Notes: generated by a model from the letters alone, not told the origin. Shown: positions 40,862 to 50,535, numbered from the stretch's first letter. The stretch is 55,700 bases of DNA from Clostridiaceae bacterium (GCA_012840535.1 DULF01000134.1:1-55700); one strand, 5' to 3'. Numbers and translations: made by a program.

Positions 40862-41416
40862 TTGGAAGCATCTGACCATGAACTGGTAAGAAGATGCCTG
40901 GCCGGCAGCCAGGATTCTTTTGCGGAGCTTGTAACAAGATACAAAAAGTTAATATATGGTGTGGTATATAATATGATAAATGACAAAGAGGAAGCAAATG
41001 ATGTATCTCAGGAAGCATTTCTAAGAATATATAAAGCGCTAGCAAGATACAATCCTGAGTACAAATTTTCTACCTGGGCCGTGAAAATAGCAACAAATCT
41101 GTGCCTTGATATTTTAAGGAAGAAAAAGCATGATTCAATGCCTATAGAAGAGATAGAGAACGCTTCCAATGATGCTGACACTCCCGAAGAGAGCTATCTT
41201 AAGAAAGAGAGGTTGGAATTGATACGCAAAGCAGTGTCAGAATTGCCTGATAAATACAGGATTCCGATTATTCTCTTTCACCAGAACGGTTTGTCATATG
41301 AGGAAATAACCAAGGTTTTGGGTGAACCTATGACTATAGTAAAAAACAGGCTCTACAGGGCAAGATTGATGCTTAAAGAAAAGCTGTCGGAGGAAAGGAA
41401 GGAGGAAATATTATGA
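40862..41416 (+). CDS. ECF-type RNA polymerase sigma factor
   Basis: About 184 residues with sigma region 2 (FAELVTRYKKLIYGVVYNM ... DVSQEAFLRIYKALARY ... FSTWAVKIATNLCLDILRK) and region 4 (LPDKYRIPIILFHQNGLSYE, VKNRLYRARLMLKEKL). Region 3 is missing, as expected for ECF factors of the SigW group. The start is uncertain: TTG at 40862 has GGGAG ten bases upstream; an earlier in-frame TTG at 40820 has no ribosome site. Its stop overlaps the anti-sigma start by four bases (ATGA). Confidence 0.9.
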   Translation: MEASDHELVRRCLAGSQDSFAELVTRYKKLIYGVVYNMINDKEEANDVSQEAFLRIYKALARYNPEYKFSTWAVKIATNLCLDILRKKKHDSMPIEEIENASNDADTPEESYLKKERLELIRKAVSELPDKYRIPIILFHQNGLSYEEITKVLGEPMTIVKNRLYRARLMLKEKLSEERKEEIL

Positions 41417-41985
41417 ACTGCGAGCAGTCACAGGAACTAATGATGAAGTATTTCGACGGCAATTTAAACGATATTGAGAGCCGGCAGTTCAAACAGCACT
41501 TAGTGGTATGCGGAAAGTGCAACGAGGATTTCAAGAAGCTTGACAGTATTTTGAACTCTTTGGAAAATGCAGCTATTGCAGAGCCTCCGCAGGATTTCGA
41601 AGCAAATGTAATGGAGAAGGTACGTGCCTTTGAAATGGAAGAAAAGAAGAAAACAGGTAATATGCTGATGTTGCTATACAATCTGACTGCAGTAATTTCT
41701 GTCGCATTGATGGTTGCTTTCTTTGCGGGCACAAGGGGGATAACCTTGCCGGAGTCATTGAAACTGGCAGATATATACGCCCGCTCTCTGGCAGGTACCA
41801 TTTCTGCAGTGTTAAGCGCTTTAACGGCTGTTCTCAGCCTTGTGACCGAGGTAGCCGGGACGCTGTTTCAGGTTGGTTTCTCAATTATTATAGACTATTA
41901 TTACGTTTTTTTGACCTTGATGGCTATATTGGTGGCAATACAAAAAATGTTTTTTGTGCTTGTTGAGCAGGACAGAGGGAGGTAA
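41413..41985 (+). CDS. membrane anti-sigma factor with zinc-finger (ZAS) domain
   Basis: A 190-residue protein. The N-terminal part has the anti-sigma zinc motif H-x3-C-x2-C (QHLVVCGKC, residues 29-37), which folds around the sigma factor. Three hydrophobic segments follow (about 78-105, 118-148, 155-180), anchoring it in the membrane. It is translationally coupled to the sigma gene. It presumably holds the sigma factor inactive until an envelope signal arrives; the signal is unknown. Confidence 0.88.
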   Translation: MNCEQSQELMMKYFDGNLNDIESRQFKQHLVVCGKCNEDFKKLDSILNSLENAAIAEPPQDFEANVMEKVRAFEMEEKKKTGNMLMLLYNLTAVISVALMVAFFAGTRGITLPESLKLADIYARSLAGTISAVLSALTAVLSLVTEVAGTLFQVGFSIIIDYYYVFLTLMAILVAIQKMFFVLVEQDRGR

Positions 41986-41995
41986 TTGAAGGAAA

Positions 41996-42892
41996 ATGAA
42001 ACGGTTAGCAATCTTGTTGCTGCTTTTAGTGCTGTTTATAACCGGATCTTCAGTACATGCTTCCGGGATATCTGTATCATCCAATAACGGCGATACGGTG
42101 GCTGTGATGAGAAATATCAAAATTAACAGAACTACTACCGGAAATATTGTAGTTGTTATGGGGGATTTGGATATTGAAGGAAACGTATTTGGAAACGTAC
42201 TTGCAATAATGGGCAATGTGAAAGTGGACTCCAGAGTTACAGGCCAAATAGTATCTGTTTTGGGGGATGTGGAACTGACAGAAGGGGCTGAGGTATACGG
42301 GAGCGTTATTTCTGTTATTGGAGCAATTAAAAAAGCTGGCGGGGCCAGGATAATCGGTGAAGAAATGGAGATAATAGGGCAAAGTTTTAATGTTAAGGCA
42401 GACTTATTTTTGTTTATAGGAACTGTCCTGACAATTGTTTTTTCTGTTTTTACTCTTTTAATAGGACTTTTGTTAATAACCGTTTCCAAAGAAAAGTACG
42501 TGAGAATATCGTCAAATATAGAAAAGAGAACAGGCAGAAAAATTTTAATGGGATTTCTTGGTTTTATAGGCTTATCCATACTGGCATTAGTGCTTTTTAT
42601 AACGCTGGTTGTCCCGGTAATATATGTAATTTTGCTGATCATAGGCGGAATATTCTCAAGCATTTATTTCGGCAAAGTGATACTTGGAACGTTGAATGCA
42701 GGAAATAACGTTTATGGCGGATTTATTACAGGTCTTACAACAATAACGCTTATCAAGGTGTTGTTAATACTCTTTGTGCCACAGAGCGGATTTGTTTTAA
42801 ATGTTGTATTATATTTCCTGTTCACTGCATTTATTGATTCATTGGGCATAGGAATAATGCTGGATTCATGGTTTTCAAGAAGAGAAAGCTGA
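41996..42892 (+). CDS. bactofilin-like membrane protein
   Basis: A 298-residue protein. After a signal sequence (1-22, ending VHASG) comes a repetitive beta-helix-like segment (about 30-125) with turns such as VVVMGDLDIEGNVFGNVLAIMG and SVLGDVELTEGAEVYGSVISVIG, as in polymer-forming bactofilin domains. Four hydrophobic helices follow (about 140-165, 187-215, 215-240, 250-285). It starts ten bases after the anti-sigma gene and is the third member of that operon, so an envelope or shape-related role under the ECF sigma factor is likely. Bactofilins are usually cytoplasmic; here the signal peptide places the beta part outside. Confidence 0.7.
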   Translation: MKRLAILLLLLVLFITGSSVHASGISVSSNNGDTVAVMRNIKINRTTTGNIVVVMGDLDIEGNVFGNVLAIMGNVKVDSRVTGQIVSVLGDVELTEGAEVYGSVISVIGAIKKAGGARIIGEEMEIIGQSFNVKADLFLFIGTVLTIVFSVFTLLIGLLLITVSKEKYVRISSNIEKRTGRKILMGFLGFIGLSILALVLFITLVVPVIYVILLIIGGIFSSIYFGKVILGTLNAGNNVYGGFITGLTTITLIKVLLILFVPQSGFVLNVVLYFLFTAFIDSLGIGIMLDSWFSRRES

Positions 42893-43023
42893 TTTGACGT
42901 GGAAAAAATTGAATTGCGCCTCCTTTTCATATATAGAAAATTAAACAAGGGATATTAACTCATTAATTAACCATAATAATTTTGAACCGCTTATTTTAGT
43001 TCAAAAAAAGGGAGGTGCATGAT

Positions 43024-43932
43024 TTGAAAAAACATTATTTAGGTTTTTTTAGAAAGAACTTGATACCTCTGTCCTTTTTTGCTTTGGTATTTTTTGTAAC
43101 CGGGGCTTTACTTACTGCATGCAGTCCCCAGGAAAGAAGGGTCAAAAGGAATGTTTATCTGGAAGACCAAAACGTTGGGGGGATGACCGAATCTGAAGCA
43201 CGTGAAATAATTAATGAATATGCTGCTAAAATTGATTCAGATACAGGAGAATTCATGACTTATGACAATGCACTGCAGGTACGGCAGAGCGCAGGCAAAA
43301 AAGTTAATGTTGAAAAGACCCTTGAATTGTTGTTAAATGCAAATGAAGGAGAGAGGATTAAACTTGTGGTTGAAAACGTTAATCCACCTGCCACACCTGG
43401 TACCATGCAGGAAATTACACCTCCAAAAACTGAACATGAGACTACTAAGCGTACAACAAGGAGGAAGCTTGTAGAAATTGCAAGCTATACGACAAAGCTG
43501 TTAAACAGAAGCGAGAACAGGGTTAACAATATTGAACTGGCATCAAATAAACTGGACAATCTGGTAATTGAACCGGGTGAAGAGTTTTCTTTCAATAAGG
43601 TTGTTGGAAGAAGGACGAAGGCCAAAGGTTATGAGGAAGCTCCGATTATTGTACAAACAGAGGAAGGCCCAAAGGAATCCATAGGTATAGGCGGAGGAAT
43701 ATGCCAGGTTTCCACGACTTTATATAATGCCGTGGAAGAAGCCGGCCTAAAGGTGACGGAACGGCATATGCACTCCAAGGATATAGGTTATGTGCCGGAG
43801 GGGGAAGATGCTACAGTTGCCTATGGCACTGCAGATTTTAAATTTGTAAATACCAGGGACAATCCAATTATTATAAGGACATACCTGTCAAAAAACAAAC
43901 TTACTGTAAAATTATTTGAGGATAGGTCTTGA
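43024..43932 (+). CDS. VanW family lipoprotein/membrane-anchored protein
   Basis: A 302-residue protein with an N-terminal membrane segment containing a possible lipobox (GALLTACSPQ), a PG_binding_4-like region (NVGGMTESEAREIINEYAAK) and a VanW domain at about 155-300 (LASNKLDNLVIEPGEEFSFNKVVG, IGIGGGICQVSTTLYNAVEEAGL, FVNTRDNPIIIRTYL). VanW proteins occur at cell walls; their biochemical role is unclear. The TTG at 43024 is eight bases after GGGAGG and is taken as start over GTG 43015, which lies in the ribosome site. The gap to the bactofilin gene (131 bases) shows no clear terminator. Confidence 0.85.
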   Translation: MKKHYLGFFRKNLIPLSFFALVFFVTGALLTACSPQERRVKRNVYLEDQNVGGMTESEAREIINEYAAKIDSDTGEFMTYDNALQVRQSAGKKVNVEKTLELLLNANEGERIKLVVENVNPPATPGTMQEITPPKTEHETTKRTTRRKLVEIASYTTKLLNRSENRVNNIELASNKLDNLVIEPGEEFSFNKVVGRRTKAKGYEEAPIIVQTEEGPKESIGIGGGICQVSTTLYNAVEEAGLKVTERHMHSKDIGYVPEGEDATVAYGTADFKFVNTRDNPIIIRTYLSKNKLTVKLFEDRS

Positions 43933-43952
43933 GAAGAATAGATATAAATGTT

Positions 43953-43996
43953 AAAATCCGGTATGATATATACACTTATCGGATTTTATTTTTTTT
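43953..43996 (+). terminator. terminator of the VanW gene
   Basis: AAAATCCG (43953-43960) pairs with CGGATTTT (43980-43987), then ATTTTTTTTG. Confidence 0.8.
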
Positions 43997-44005
43997 GTTA
44001 TAATT

Positions 44006-44025
44006 TTGTTATAATATTATAACAA
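44006..44025. promoter_or_regulatory. 20-base perfect palindrome before crh-like gene
   Basis: TTGTTATAATATTATAACAA is its own reverse complement. It contains a TATAAT -10 element, and the sequence TTTTGTTATAAT occurs twice in tandem just before and within it. It is therefore a likely operator over the promoter of the crh-like/uvrC genes. It resembles a Rex site with two extra central bases, but I do not claim Rex binding. Confidence 0.6.
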
Positions 44026-44071
44026 TATGGCATGTGTTTGCTTTTACTGAATTTTTTGGGAGGTTTGTAAA

Positions 44072-44341
44072 ATGGTAATAAGAGATGTTGTGGTAAAAAG
44101 TGAAACAGGCTTGCAGTCAAAAACAGCGGCAGTTTTTATACAAAAAGCTTCAAATTATAAATCCAGCATTTGGGTCGAGAAAGCTGAAAGAAAAGCAAAT
44201 GCCAAAAGTTTGCTTGGGCTTTTGTCTCTCGGAATCGGGCATGGCGCCAAGGTTACATTAATTGCCGAGGGGGAAGATGAAGAAAAGGCGGTGACTGAAC
44301 TGGAAGAGTTCCTCAACTCGGGAATCGAGGGAAATTTATAA
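44072..44341 (+). CDS. crh: HPr family protein of the Crh type (active histidine replaced by Gln)
   Basis: An 89-residue HPr-fold protein. The phosphorylatable His15 of HPr (TGLHARP) is replaced: the text is ETGLQSKTAAVF, with Gln at the same place as in B. subtilis Crh. The regulatory serine is kept in NAKSLLGLLSLGIG. Such proteins cannot pass phosphate from PEP to PTS permeases but, when serine-phosphorylated by HPr kinase, act as CcpA co-regulators in carbon control. GGGAGG lies before the ATG at 44072. It is followed by uvrC after three bases, rather than sitting in the whiA cluster where crh is usually found. Confidence 0.85.
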   Translation: MVIRDVVVKSETGLQSKTAAVFIQKASNYKSSIWVEKAERKANAKSLLGLLSLGIGHGAKVTLIAEGEDEEKAVTELEEFLNSGIEGNL

Positions 44342-44344
44342 AAC

Positions 44345-46225
44345 ATGTTTGATATATATGAAGAGTTAAAAAAGCTGCCCGATAAACCGGGCGTTTATAT
44401 TATGAAGGATAAAGACGGAAATATAATTTATGTGGGAAAAGCTTCAGTGCTAAAAAACAGGGTTAGGCAATACTTTCAGTCTTCATCCAATCACTCGCCT
44501 AAAGTAGCCGCCATGGTTTCACGGATAAAAGAATTTGAGTATATAGTTACCGATTCTGAGCTTGAAGCGCTGATACTTGAGTGCAATTTAATCAAAAAAC
44601 ATAAGCCGAAGTTTAATGTTCTTTTAAAAGACGATAAAAGCTATCCTTATATAAAGGTGACAATGAATGAGGAATATCCTCGTATAATGATGACCCGCAG
44701 AGTTTTGAAAGACGGGGCAAAGTATTTCGGACCATATTCAAATGTAACTGCGGTAAAGGAAACTATTGATTTAATAAAAAAGATATTTCCAATAAAAACA
44801 TGCAATAAAGTACTGCCGCGTGATATCGGAAAGGGCAGGCCTTGCCTGAATTACCACATTCTCCAGTGCCTGGCTCCATGCCAGGGGGATGTGAACAAAT
44901 TTGAATACAGGAACTTAATGAAGGATATTTGCAGTTTTCTTGGGGGCAAACAGGAAAATATAATAAAGAGGCTTGAAGAGCAGATGAAAGCAGCCGCTGA
45001 AAATATGGAATTTGAAAAAGCGGCAAGGTTGAGGGATAAGATAAACAGCCTGAAACATATTTCAGAGAAACAGAAAGTCCTTTCAACCGCGATGGAGGAC
45101 CAGGATGTGATAGCATTTGCCAGAGAACAAACAGATGCTTGTATCCAGGTTTTCTTCATAAGGGGAGGTAAACTGATAGGAAGGGAACATTTCGTATTTG
45201 AAGGTACGGGTGATGTAGACGACCGTGAACTTATGACATCCTTTGTGAAACAGTTTTACAGCTCAGCCGAGTATATACCCCGTGAAATAATCCTGCAGGA
45301 GGAAATAGATGAGATAAACCTGGTAGAAGATTGGTTGACCCGAAAAAGAGCTGCGAGGGTTAACGTAAAGGTGCCCAAAAAAGGAGATAAGGCAGAGTTG
45401 GTTAAAATGGTGGCGGAAAATGCTGTTGTTGCGCTGAATCAGTTCAGGGAAAAGGTAAAAAATGAGGAAGCGGTTGTCAAAGAGGGACTTGAAGAACTAA
45501 AGTCAATTTTGGGACTGGCCAGAAAACCTCAACGTATAGAAGCCTATGATATATCAAATACGGGTGTATCCGAGAATGTTGGATCAATGGTGGTATTTTT
45601 CAATGGGCTTCCTTTGAAAAAGGAATACAGGAGATTTAAAATAAAAACCGTAGAAGGCCAAAACGATTATGCAAGCATGCAGGAGATAATTTACAGAAGG
45701 TTCAGACATGTTAAAGAGGAGAGGGACGTTCCCGCACAATTGCAGGAAGAAACCTCACAGGAAAAACGCAATAAGAAGAAAAAAATTGACGCAATGCCGG
45801 ATCTGATATTAATTGACGGTGGATGGGGACATTTGAATGCGGTTTGCGAGGTTTTGAGGGAACTGGACATAAATGTGCCTGCCGCAGGCATGGTGAAAGA
45901 TGACAGGCATAATACGAGAGGATTGGTGTTTTCAGAAGGCGAAGTTGAATTGGCAAACAGGATTCATGCGTTAAGGCTGGTTACGGCTATACAGGAGGAA
46001 GCTCACAGGTTTGCTGTGGAGTATAATAGAAAGCTCAGAGGAAAAAGATATACTAAATCCGTGTTGGATGAAATAGAGGGTATAGGACCGAAAAGAAAAA
46101 AAATGTTGCTGAAGCATTTCGGATCTATAAACAGGATAAAAGAGGCCGGCGTTGATGATTTGCTGAAAGTTAAAGGGATTAACAGGAGTGTTGCAGAAAA
46201 AATATATGAATTTTTCCATGGTTGA
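44345..46225 (+). CDS. uvrC: UvrABC excinuclease subunit C
   Basis: A 626-residue nuclease that cuts DNA on both sides of a lesion marked by UvrAB. Domains in order: GIY-YIG nuclease (about 12-95, PGVYIMKDKDGNIIYVGKA), UVR/UvrB-binding motif (about 200-240, EKAARLRDKI), the RNase H-like UvrC nuclease (about 380-540, with YDISNTGVSENVGSMVVF and LILIDGGWGH) and two C-terminal helix-hairpin-helix motifs (EGIGPKRKKMLLKHF, VKGINRSVAEKIYEFF). Full length, in an operon with the Crh-like gene and the phosphoesterase. Confidence 0.97.
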   Translation: MFDIYEELKKLPDKPGVYIMKDKDGNIIYVGKASVLKNRVRQYFQSSSNHSPKVAAMVSRIKEFEYIVTDSELEALILECNLIKKHKPKFNVLLKDDKSYPYIKVTMNEEYPRIMMTRRVLKDGAKYFGPYSNVTAVKETIDLIKKIFPIKTCNKVLPRDIGKGRPCLNYHILQCLAPCQGDVNKFEYRNLMKDICSFLGGKQENIIKRLEEQMKAAAENMEFEKAARLRDKINSLKHISEKQKVLSTAMEDQDVIAFAREQTDACIQVFFIRGGKLIGREHFVFEGTGDVDDRELMTSFVKQFYSSAEYIPREIILQEEIDEINLVEDWLTRKRAARVNVKVPKKGDKAELVKMVAENAVVALNQFREKVKNEEAVVKEGLEELKSILGLARKPQRIEAYDISNTGVSENVGSMVVFFNGLPLKKEYRRFKIKTVEGQNDYASMQEIIYRRFRHVKEERDVPAQLQEETSQEKRNKKKKIDAMPDLILIDGGWGHLNAVCEVLRELDINVPAAGMVKDDRHNTRGLVFSEGEVELANRIHALRLVTAIQEEAHRFAVEYNRKLRGKRYTKSVLDEIEGIGPKRKKMLLKHFGSINRIKEAGVDDLLKVKGINRSVAEKIYEFFHG

Positions 46226-46240
46226 TCAGGAGGTAAAACT

Positions 46241-46951
46241 ATGTCCATATATGCTATTTCCGACCTTCACCTCGCATTGAGCATGGACAAGCCAATGGAT
46301 ATATTTGGTGAAAGGTGGGAAAATTATATGGAAAAACTGCGCATAATGTGGGAACAAACCGTTACAAGCGATGATTATGTGATAGTGCCGGGAGATATAT
46401 CTTGGGCGACTTACCTGGAACAGGCGGTGGAAGATTTTAAGTTTATTGATTCGCTGCCGGGGAAAAAAATAATAAGCAAGGGAAACCATGATTACTGGTG
46501 GACAACAATGAGCAAGCTGGAGGGTTTTATTTACAGGAACAATTTTTCTACAATCAGTTTTATGCACAATAACAGCTTCAGAATAGAGAATGTGACATTA
46601 TGCGGAACAAGGGGGTGGAACAGTCCAGGAGACAACGGCTTTACTGCTGATGACAACAAAATTTACAACAGGGAACTTCAAAGGCTGGAACTGTCTTTGA
46701 AAAGTTCCATCGAAAAAGGCGGGGACATTATAATTGCAGCTTTGCATTATCCTCCTTTTAACTCCAAAGGAGAACCAACTGAGTTTGTCAATATAATGGG
46801 TAGATATGGCGTTAAAATATGTGTCTATGGACATTTGCACGGGGAAAGCATAAAGAGTGCGTTTAACGGAGAGATGGACGGAATTGAATACAGGCTGGTT
46901 TCAGCGGATTTTTTGGATTTCAAACCTTTGCTGCTGAATACAATGATATAA
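46241..46951 (+). CDS. calcineurin-like metallophosphoesterase
   Basis: A 236-residue hydrolase with the metallophosphoesterase signature set: AISDLHLA (D, H), PGDISWA (GD), KGNHDYWW (GNHD), ALHYPPF (H) and VYGHLHGE (GH-x-H). These bind two metal ions. It resembles the YkuE-like family of Firmicutes, whose substrate is not settled. It follows uvrC after 15 bases with AGGAGG before the ATG. Confidence 0.9.
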   Translation: MSIYAISDLHLALSMDKPMDIFGERWENYMEKLRIMWEQTVTSDDYVIVPGDISWATYLEQAVEDFKFIDSLPGKKIISKGNHDYWWTTMSKLEGFIYRNNFSTISFMHNNSFRIENVTLCGTRGWNSPGDNGFTADDNKIYNRELQRLELSLKSSIEKGGDIIIAALHYPPFNSKGEPTEFVNIMGRYGVKICVYGHLHGESIKSAFNGEMDGIEYRLVSADFLDFKPLLLNTMI

Positions 46952-46978
46952 AACAAATATTTTTTCAGTCTTATTTTG

Positions 46979-47007
46979 TTGGAATTTGTATATGTTTATG
47001 TTATAAT
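46979..47007 (+). promoter_or_regulatory. sigma-A promoter of tig
   Basis: TTGGAA at 46979-46984 and TATAAT at 47002-47007, spacing 17. It directs transcription into the trigger factor gene about 100 bases downstream. Confidence 0.7.
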
Positions 47008-47103
47008 GTATTGGTTGATTTAAATCCGGATTGGTATGGCGCATATCAGCGCCTTGGAAAACTAAATGGGAAAACTAAATATATGGGAGGACAGGTTTGC
47101 AAA

Positions 47104-48423
47104 ATGAATGTTAAAGTGGAAAACATTGAAAAAAATGTAGTGCAGCTCGAGATAGAGGTAGATGCAGCAAAATTTGAAGAGGGTATGCAAAAATCATTTT
47201 TAAAAAATGCTAAAAAGTTCAATGTTCCTGGATTTAGAAAAGGAAAGGCGCCCAGAAACATAGTAGAGAGGTATTACGGCGAACAGGTGTTATATGAGGA
47301 TGCAATTAACTTTATATGTCCTGAAGCCTACGATGAAGCCATTGAAAAAAATGACATCCACCCTGTTGACAGACCGGAGATTGATATTAAGCAAATAGGT
47401 AGCGGACAAAGTTTTATTTTCACTGCAAAAGTTACTGTAAAACCGGATGTTATACTCGGGGATTACAAGGGCGTTGAAGCTGAAAAAGTTGAAGCAAACG
47501 TAACAGATGAGGATGTGGAGAAGGAACTTAAAAGGGTAGCTGAAAGGAATTCCAGGTTGATAACTGTTGAGGACAGGGGCATCCAGAAGGATGACATAGC
47601 AATTATTGATTTTAACGGATTTGTTGACGGCAAGGAATTTGAGGGAGGAAAAGGTACTGATTATCATCTTACAATTGGATCAGGACAGTTCATCCCGGGA
47701 TTTGAGGACCAGCTTATTGGTGCGAAAACCGGTGATGAGGTTGATGTTAATGTAGTATTCCCTGAAGATTACCATGCAACTGAGCTTGCAGGAAAGCCCG
47801 CTCTCTTTAAAGTAAAGGTTAAGGAAATCAAGGTGAAGGAGCTTCCTGTACTGGATGATGAATTTGCAAAGGATATCAGCGAGTTTGATACACTGGAAGA
47901 ATACAAAGAGGACCTGAAAAAGAAGCTCCGTGAGAGTGCTGAACATAAGGCTAAGCATGAGACCGAGGATAATGTTATCAATAAAGTTGTTGATAATGCC
48001 AGTGTTGATATTCCAAAAGTTATGATAGACAAGCATATAGACAGGCTGGTTTATTATTTTGGCATGAGGCTTCGCTACCAGGGACTTGACTTGGACAGGT
48101 ACCTCAACATAATGGGTATGGACATGGATACGTTCAGGGGACAGTTTGAAAAAAAGGCTGAAAAAGAAGTCAAGACGCAGCTGGTTCTGGAGAAAATATC
48201 GAAAGTTGAGAATATTACCGCTTCAGATGACGAAGTGAATGAAGAAATAAAAAAACTTGCAGAAAGCTATAAGCAAAATGAGGAAGATTTTAAGAAACAT
48301 TTGAGCAAGGATGATATAGAATATATTAAGGGAAATATTGTAGTCAGGAAGACTGTAGATATGCTGGTGGAAAACGCTAAACTGACGGTTAAGAGCGGGA
48401 ATGAGCAAGAAGAGGAAAAATAA
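47104..48423 (+). CDS. tig: trigger factor (ribosome-associated chaperone and prolyl isomerase)
   Basis: A 439-residue chaperone that binds the ribosome exit tunnel. The N-terminal domain has the ribosome-docking signature GFRKGKAP (about residues 43-50); a FKBP-type isomerase domain lies at about 160-245 (IAIIDFNGFVDGKEFEGG, IPGFEDQLIGAKTGDE); the C-terminal helical arms follow. The ATG at 47104 agrees with the usual family N-terminus (MNVKVENIEKN), even though the frame stays open upstream to a GTG at 47011. GGAGG is 13 bases before the start, somewhat far. Confidence 0.96.
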   Translation: MNVKVENIEKNVVQLEIEVDAAKFEEGMQKSFLKNAKKFNVPGFRKGKAPRNIVERYYGEQVLYEDAINFICPEAYDEAIEKNDIHPVDRPEIDIKQIGSGQSFIFTAKVTVKPDVILGDYKGVEAEKVEANVTDEDVEKELKRVAERNSRLITVEDRGIQKDDIAIIDFNGFVDGKEFEGGKGTDYHLTIGSGQFIPGFEDQLIGAKTGDEVDVNVVFPEDYHATELAGKPALFKVKVKEIKVKELPVLDDEFAKDISEFDTLEEYKEDLKKKLRESAEHKAKHETEDNVINKVVDNASVDIPKVMIDKHIDRLVYYFGMRLRYQGLDLDRYLNIMGMDMDTFRGQFEKKAEKEVKTQLVLEKISKVENITASDDEVNEEIKKLAESYKQNEEDFKKHLSKDDIEYIKGNIVVRKTVDMLVENAKLTVKSGNEQEEEK

Positions 48424-48510
48424 ATAAGAAATATTTTAGTTTATTTTTAAAAAATCATGGGGAAGAATAATTGAAGTATAAACATTTTCATTGCCTGAAC
48501 CGTAAAATAT

Positions 48511-48573
48511 TAAGAGGTAAAGAGGTAATTGGCAAGAGGTAATGAATAATAGGCAATAGGCAACGGGCAATAG
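48511..48573. repeat. degenerate short repeats (AGAGGTAAT / AATAGGCAATAGG) before clpP
   Basis: The segment is built of variants of a 7-10 base unit: AAGAGGTAA, AGAGGTAATT, AGAGGTAAT, then ATAGGCAATAGGCAACGGG. Similar units occur after clpX at 50539-50617. It lies between tig and clpP and contains no gene. Confidence 0.6.
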
Positions 48574-48636
48574 AAATTGTGTTTGTATAAGATGATATAA
48601 TTGTGATATATAGATTGTTAAGAAGGAGGAATTGTT

Positions 48637-49227
48637 ATGAGCAGTCTTGTGCCGATTGTTGTTGAACAAACCAACCGCGGTGAGCGTTCTTATGACATCT
48701 ATTCCAGGTTATTAAAAGATAGAATCATAGTATTGAGCGATGAAATAAACGATGTAACCGCGAGCTTGGTTGTAGCGCAGATGCTTTTCCTGGAAGCTGA
48801 GGACCCGGATAAGGATATACTGCTTTACATTAACAGTCCAGGCGGTTCTATCACTGCCGGGTTTGCAATATATGATACCATGCAGTACGTGAAACCTGAC
48901 GTGTCTACTATATGTATCGGTATGGCTGCAAGTATGGGGTCATTCCTGTTGGCTGCCGGTGCGAAGGGTAAGAGATATGCACTTCCCAACAGTGAGATTA
49001 TGATTCACCAGCCATGGGTCAGGGGCATTGGCGGTCAGGCAACTGATGTAAAAATACGTGCAGAGTGGTTATTAAAAACAAAAAACAAGCTGAACAAGAT
49101 TTTGAGCGAACTGACCGGCCAGCCACTAGAAAAGATTGAACGGGACGTTGAAAGGGATTTCTTTATGTCGGCAGAAGAAGCAAAAGCATATGGTATAGTG
49201 GACGAAATAATGGCTAGAAGAAAATAA
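48637..49227 (+). CDS. clpP: ATP-dependent Clp protease proteolytic subunit
   Basis: A 196-residue serine protease that forms the 14-subunit chamber used by ClpX and other Clp ATPases. The catalytic triad is Ser in GMAASMGSF, His in IMIHQPW, and Asp in the [13 protein letters not shown] segment. Start ATG at 48637 after AAGGAGG. It is followed by clpX after 12 bases, an operon arrangement seen in many clostridia. Confidence 0.98.
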   Translation: MSSLVPIVVEQTNRGERSYDIYSRLLKDRIIVLSDEINDVTASLVVAQMLFLEAEDPDKDILLYINSPGGSITAGFAIYDTMQYVKPDVSTICIGMAASMGSFLLAAGAKGKRYALPNSEIMIHQPWVRGIGGQATDVKIRAEWLLKTKNKLNKILSELTGQPLEKIERDVERDFFMSAEEAKAYGIVDEIMARRK

Positions 49228-49239
49228 AGAGGTGGAGAT

Positions 49240-50535
49240 ATGTCCAGATATGATGAAAAAAGGCAGTTGAAATGCTCCTTCTGTGGTAAGTCCCAGGAAC
49301 AGGTGAAAAGATTGGTAGCCGGTCCTGGGGTGTATATTTGCGATGAATGTATAGAGCTTTGCTCTGAAATAATAGAAGAAGAATTTGAGGAAGCAAGAGC
49401 TGATGCAGAGCTTAATGATATACCGAAGCCGAAGGAAATAAAAGAAATACTCGACCAGTATGTAATCGGACAGGAGAGTGCGAAAAAGACTCTTGCTGTC
49501 GCAGTATACAATCACTATAAGCGCATAGGATCGGAAGTAAAAGCCGGAGACGTGGAGATTCAGAAAAGCAATATTGTAATGCTTGGACCTACAGGATCCG
49601 GAAAGACTTTGCTTGCCCAGACCCTTGCAAAGATTCTCAATGTTCCTTTTGCAATTGCTGATGCTACATCGCTTACAGAAGCTGGATATGTAGGCGAGGA
49701 CGTTGAAAATATTCTTTTAAAGCTTATACAGGCTGCTGATTATGATATTGAAAGAGCGGAAAAAGGAATAATCTACATTGATGAAATAGATAAAATTGCA
49801 AGGAAGTCAGAAAACCCTTCCATAACCAGGGATGTAAGTGGTGAAGGTGTACAGCAGGCATTGCTTAAAATACTTGAAGGAACGATTGCCTCAGTTCCGC
49901 CGCAAGGAGGCAGGAAACATCCTCATCAGGAGTTTATACAGATTGATACCACAAATATTTTGTTCATATGCGGCGGAGCATTTGACGGAATTGAAAAGAT
50001 AATTCAAAACAGAATAGGGAAAAAGACAATGGGATTCGGGGCAAAGATAGAAAGCCCCAGGGAGAAAGATATAGGCGAAATTTTAAAGCAAATCCTGCCG
50101 CAGGATTTGTTGAAGTTTGGGCTTATACCGGAATTTGTCGGAAGATTGCCGATTATTGTAACGCTGCATTCACTTGACAAGGAGGCTCTGATAAAGATAT
50201 TGACCGAGCCTAAGAATGCCCTTGTAAAGCAGTACCAGAAGCTTTTTGAAATGGATGATGCCATATTGGAGTTTGAAGACGAGGCGCTTGAAGCAATTGC
50301 AGAAAAGGCAATTATAAGGAATACGGGTGCCAGAGGCTTAAGGGCAATACTTGAAGAAGTTATGCTTGATGTTATGTACGAAATACCCTCCCAGGCAAAT
50401 GTCGAGAAATGCATCATTACAAAGGAGACAATTGAAAAAAACATTCCTCCGAAACTGATTATAAACGAGAATAAAAAGTCCCTGAGAAAACCTGCAAACA
50501 GGAAATCGAGGGTAAAGAGGGAATCAGTATCATAA
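49240..50535 (+). CDS. clpX: ATP-dependent unfoldase ClpX
   Basis: A 431-residue AAA+ unfoldase that feeds ClpP. The N-terminal zinc domain has C-x2-C (CSFCGK) and C-x2-C (CDECIELC). The AAA+ core has Walker A GPTGSGKT, Walker [12 protein letters not shown], pore loop GYVG, and the GGRKH loop. The ClpP-docking loop usually IGF reads MGFG here. GGTGG precedes the ATG. The last 20 residues are basic ([17 protein letters not shown]). Confidence 0.98.
   Translation: MSRYDEKRQLKCSFCGKSQEQVKRLVAGPGVYICDECIELCSEIIEEEFEEARADAELNDIPKPKEIKEILDQYVIGQESAKKTLAVAVYNHYKRIGSEVKAGDVEIQKSNIVMLGPTGSGKTLLAQTLAKILNVPFAIADATSLTEAGYVGEDVENILLKLIQAADYDIERAEKGIIYIDEIDKIARKSENPSITRDVSGEGVQQALLKILEGTIASVPPQGGRKHPHQEFIQIDTTNILFICGGAFDGIEKIIQNRIGKKTMGFGAKIESPREKDIGEILKQILPQDLLKFGLIPEFVGRLPIIVTLHSLDKEALIKILTEPKNALVKQYQKLFEMDDAILEFEDEALEAIAEKAIIRNTGARGLRAILEEVMLDVMYEIPSQANVEKCIITKETIEKNIPPKLIINENKKSLRKPANRKSRVKRESVS

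Noticed and set aside
44006-44025. Rex site before the Crh-like gene
   Set aside because: The half sites resemble Rex half sites but the central spacing is two bases too long.
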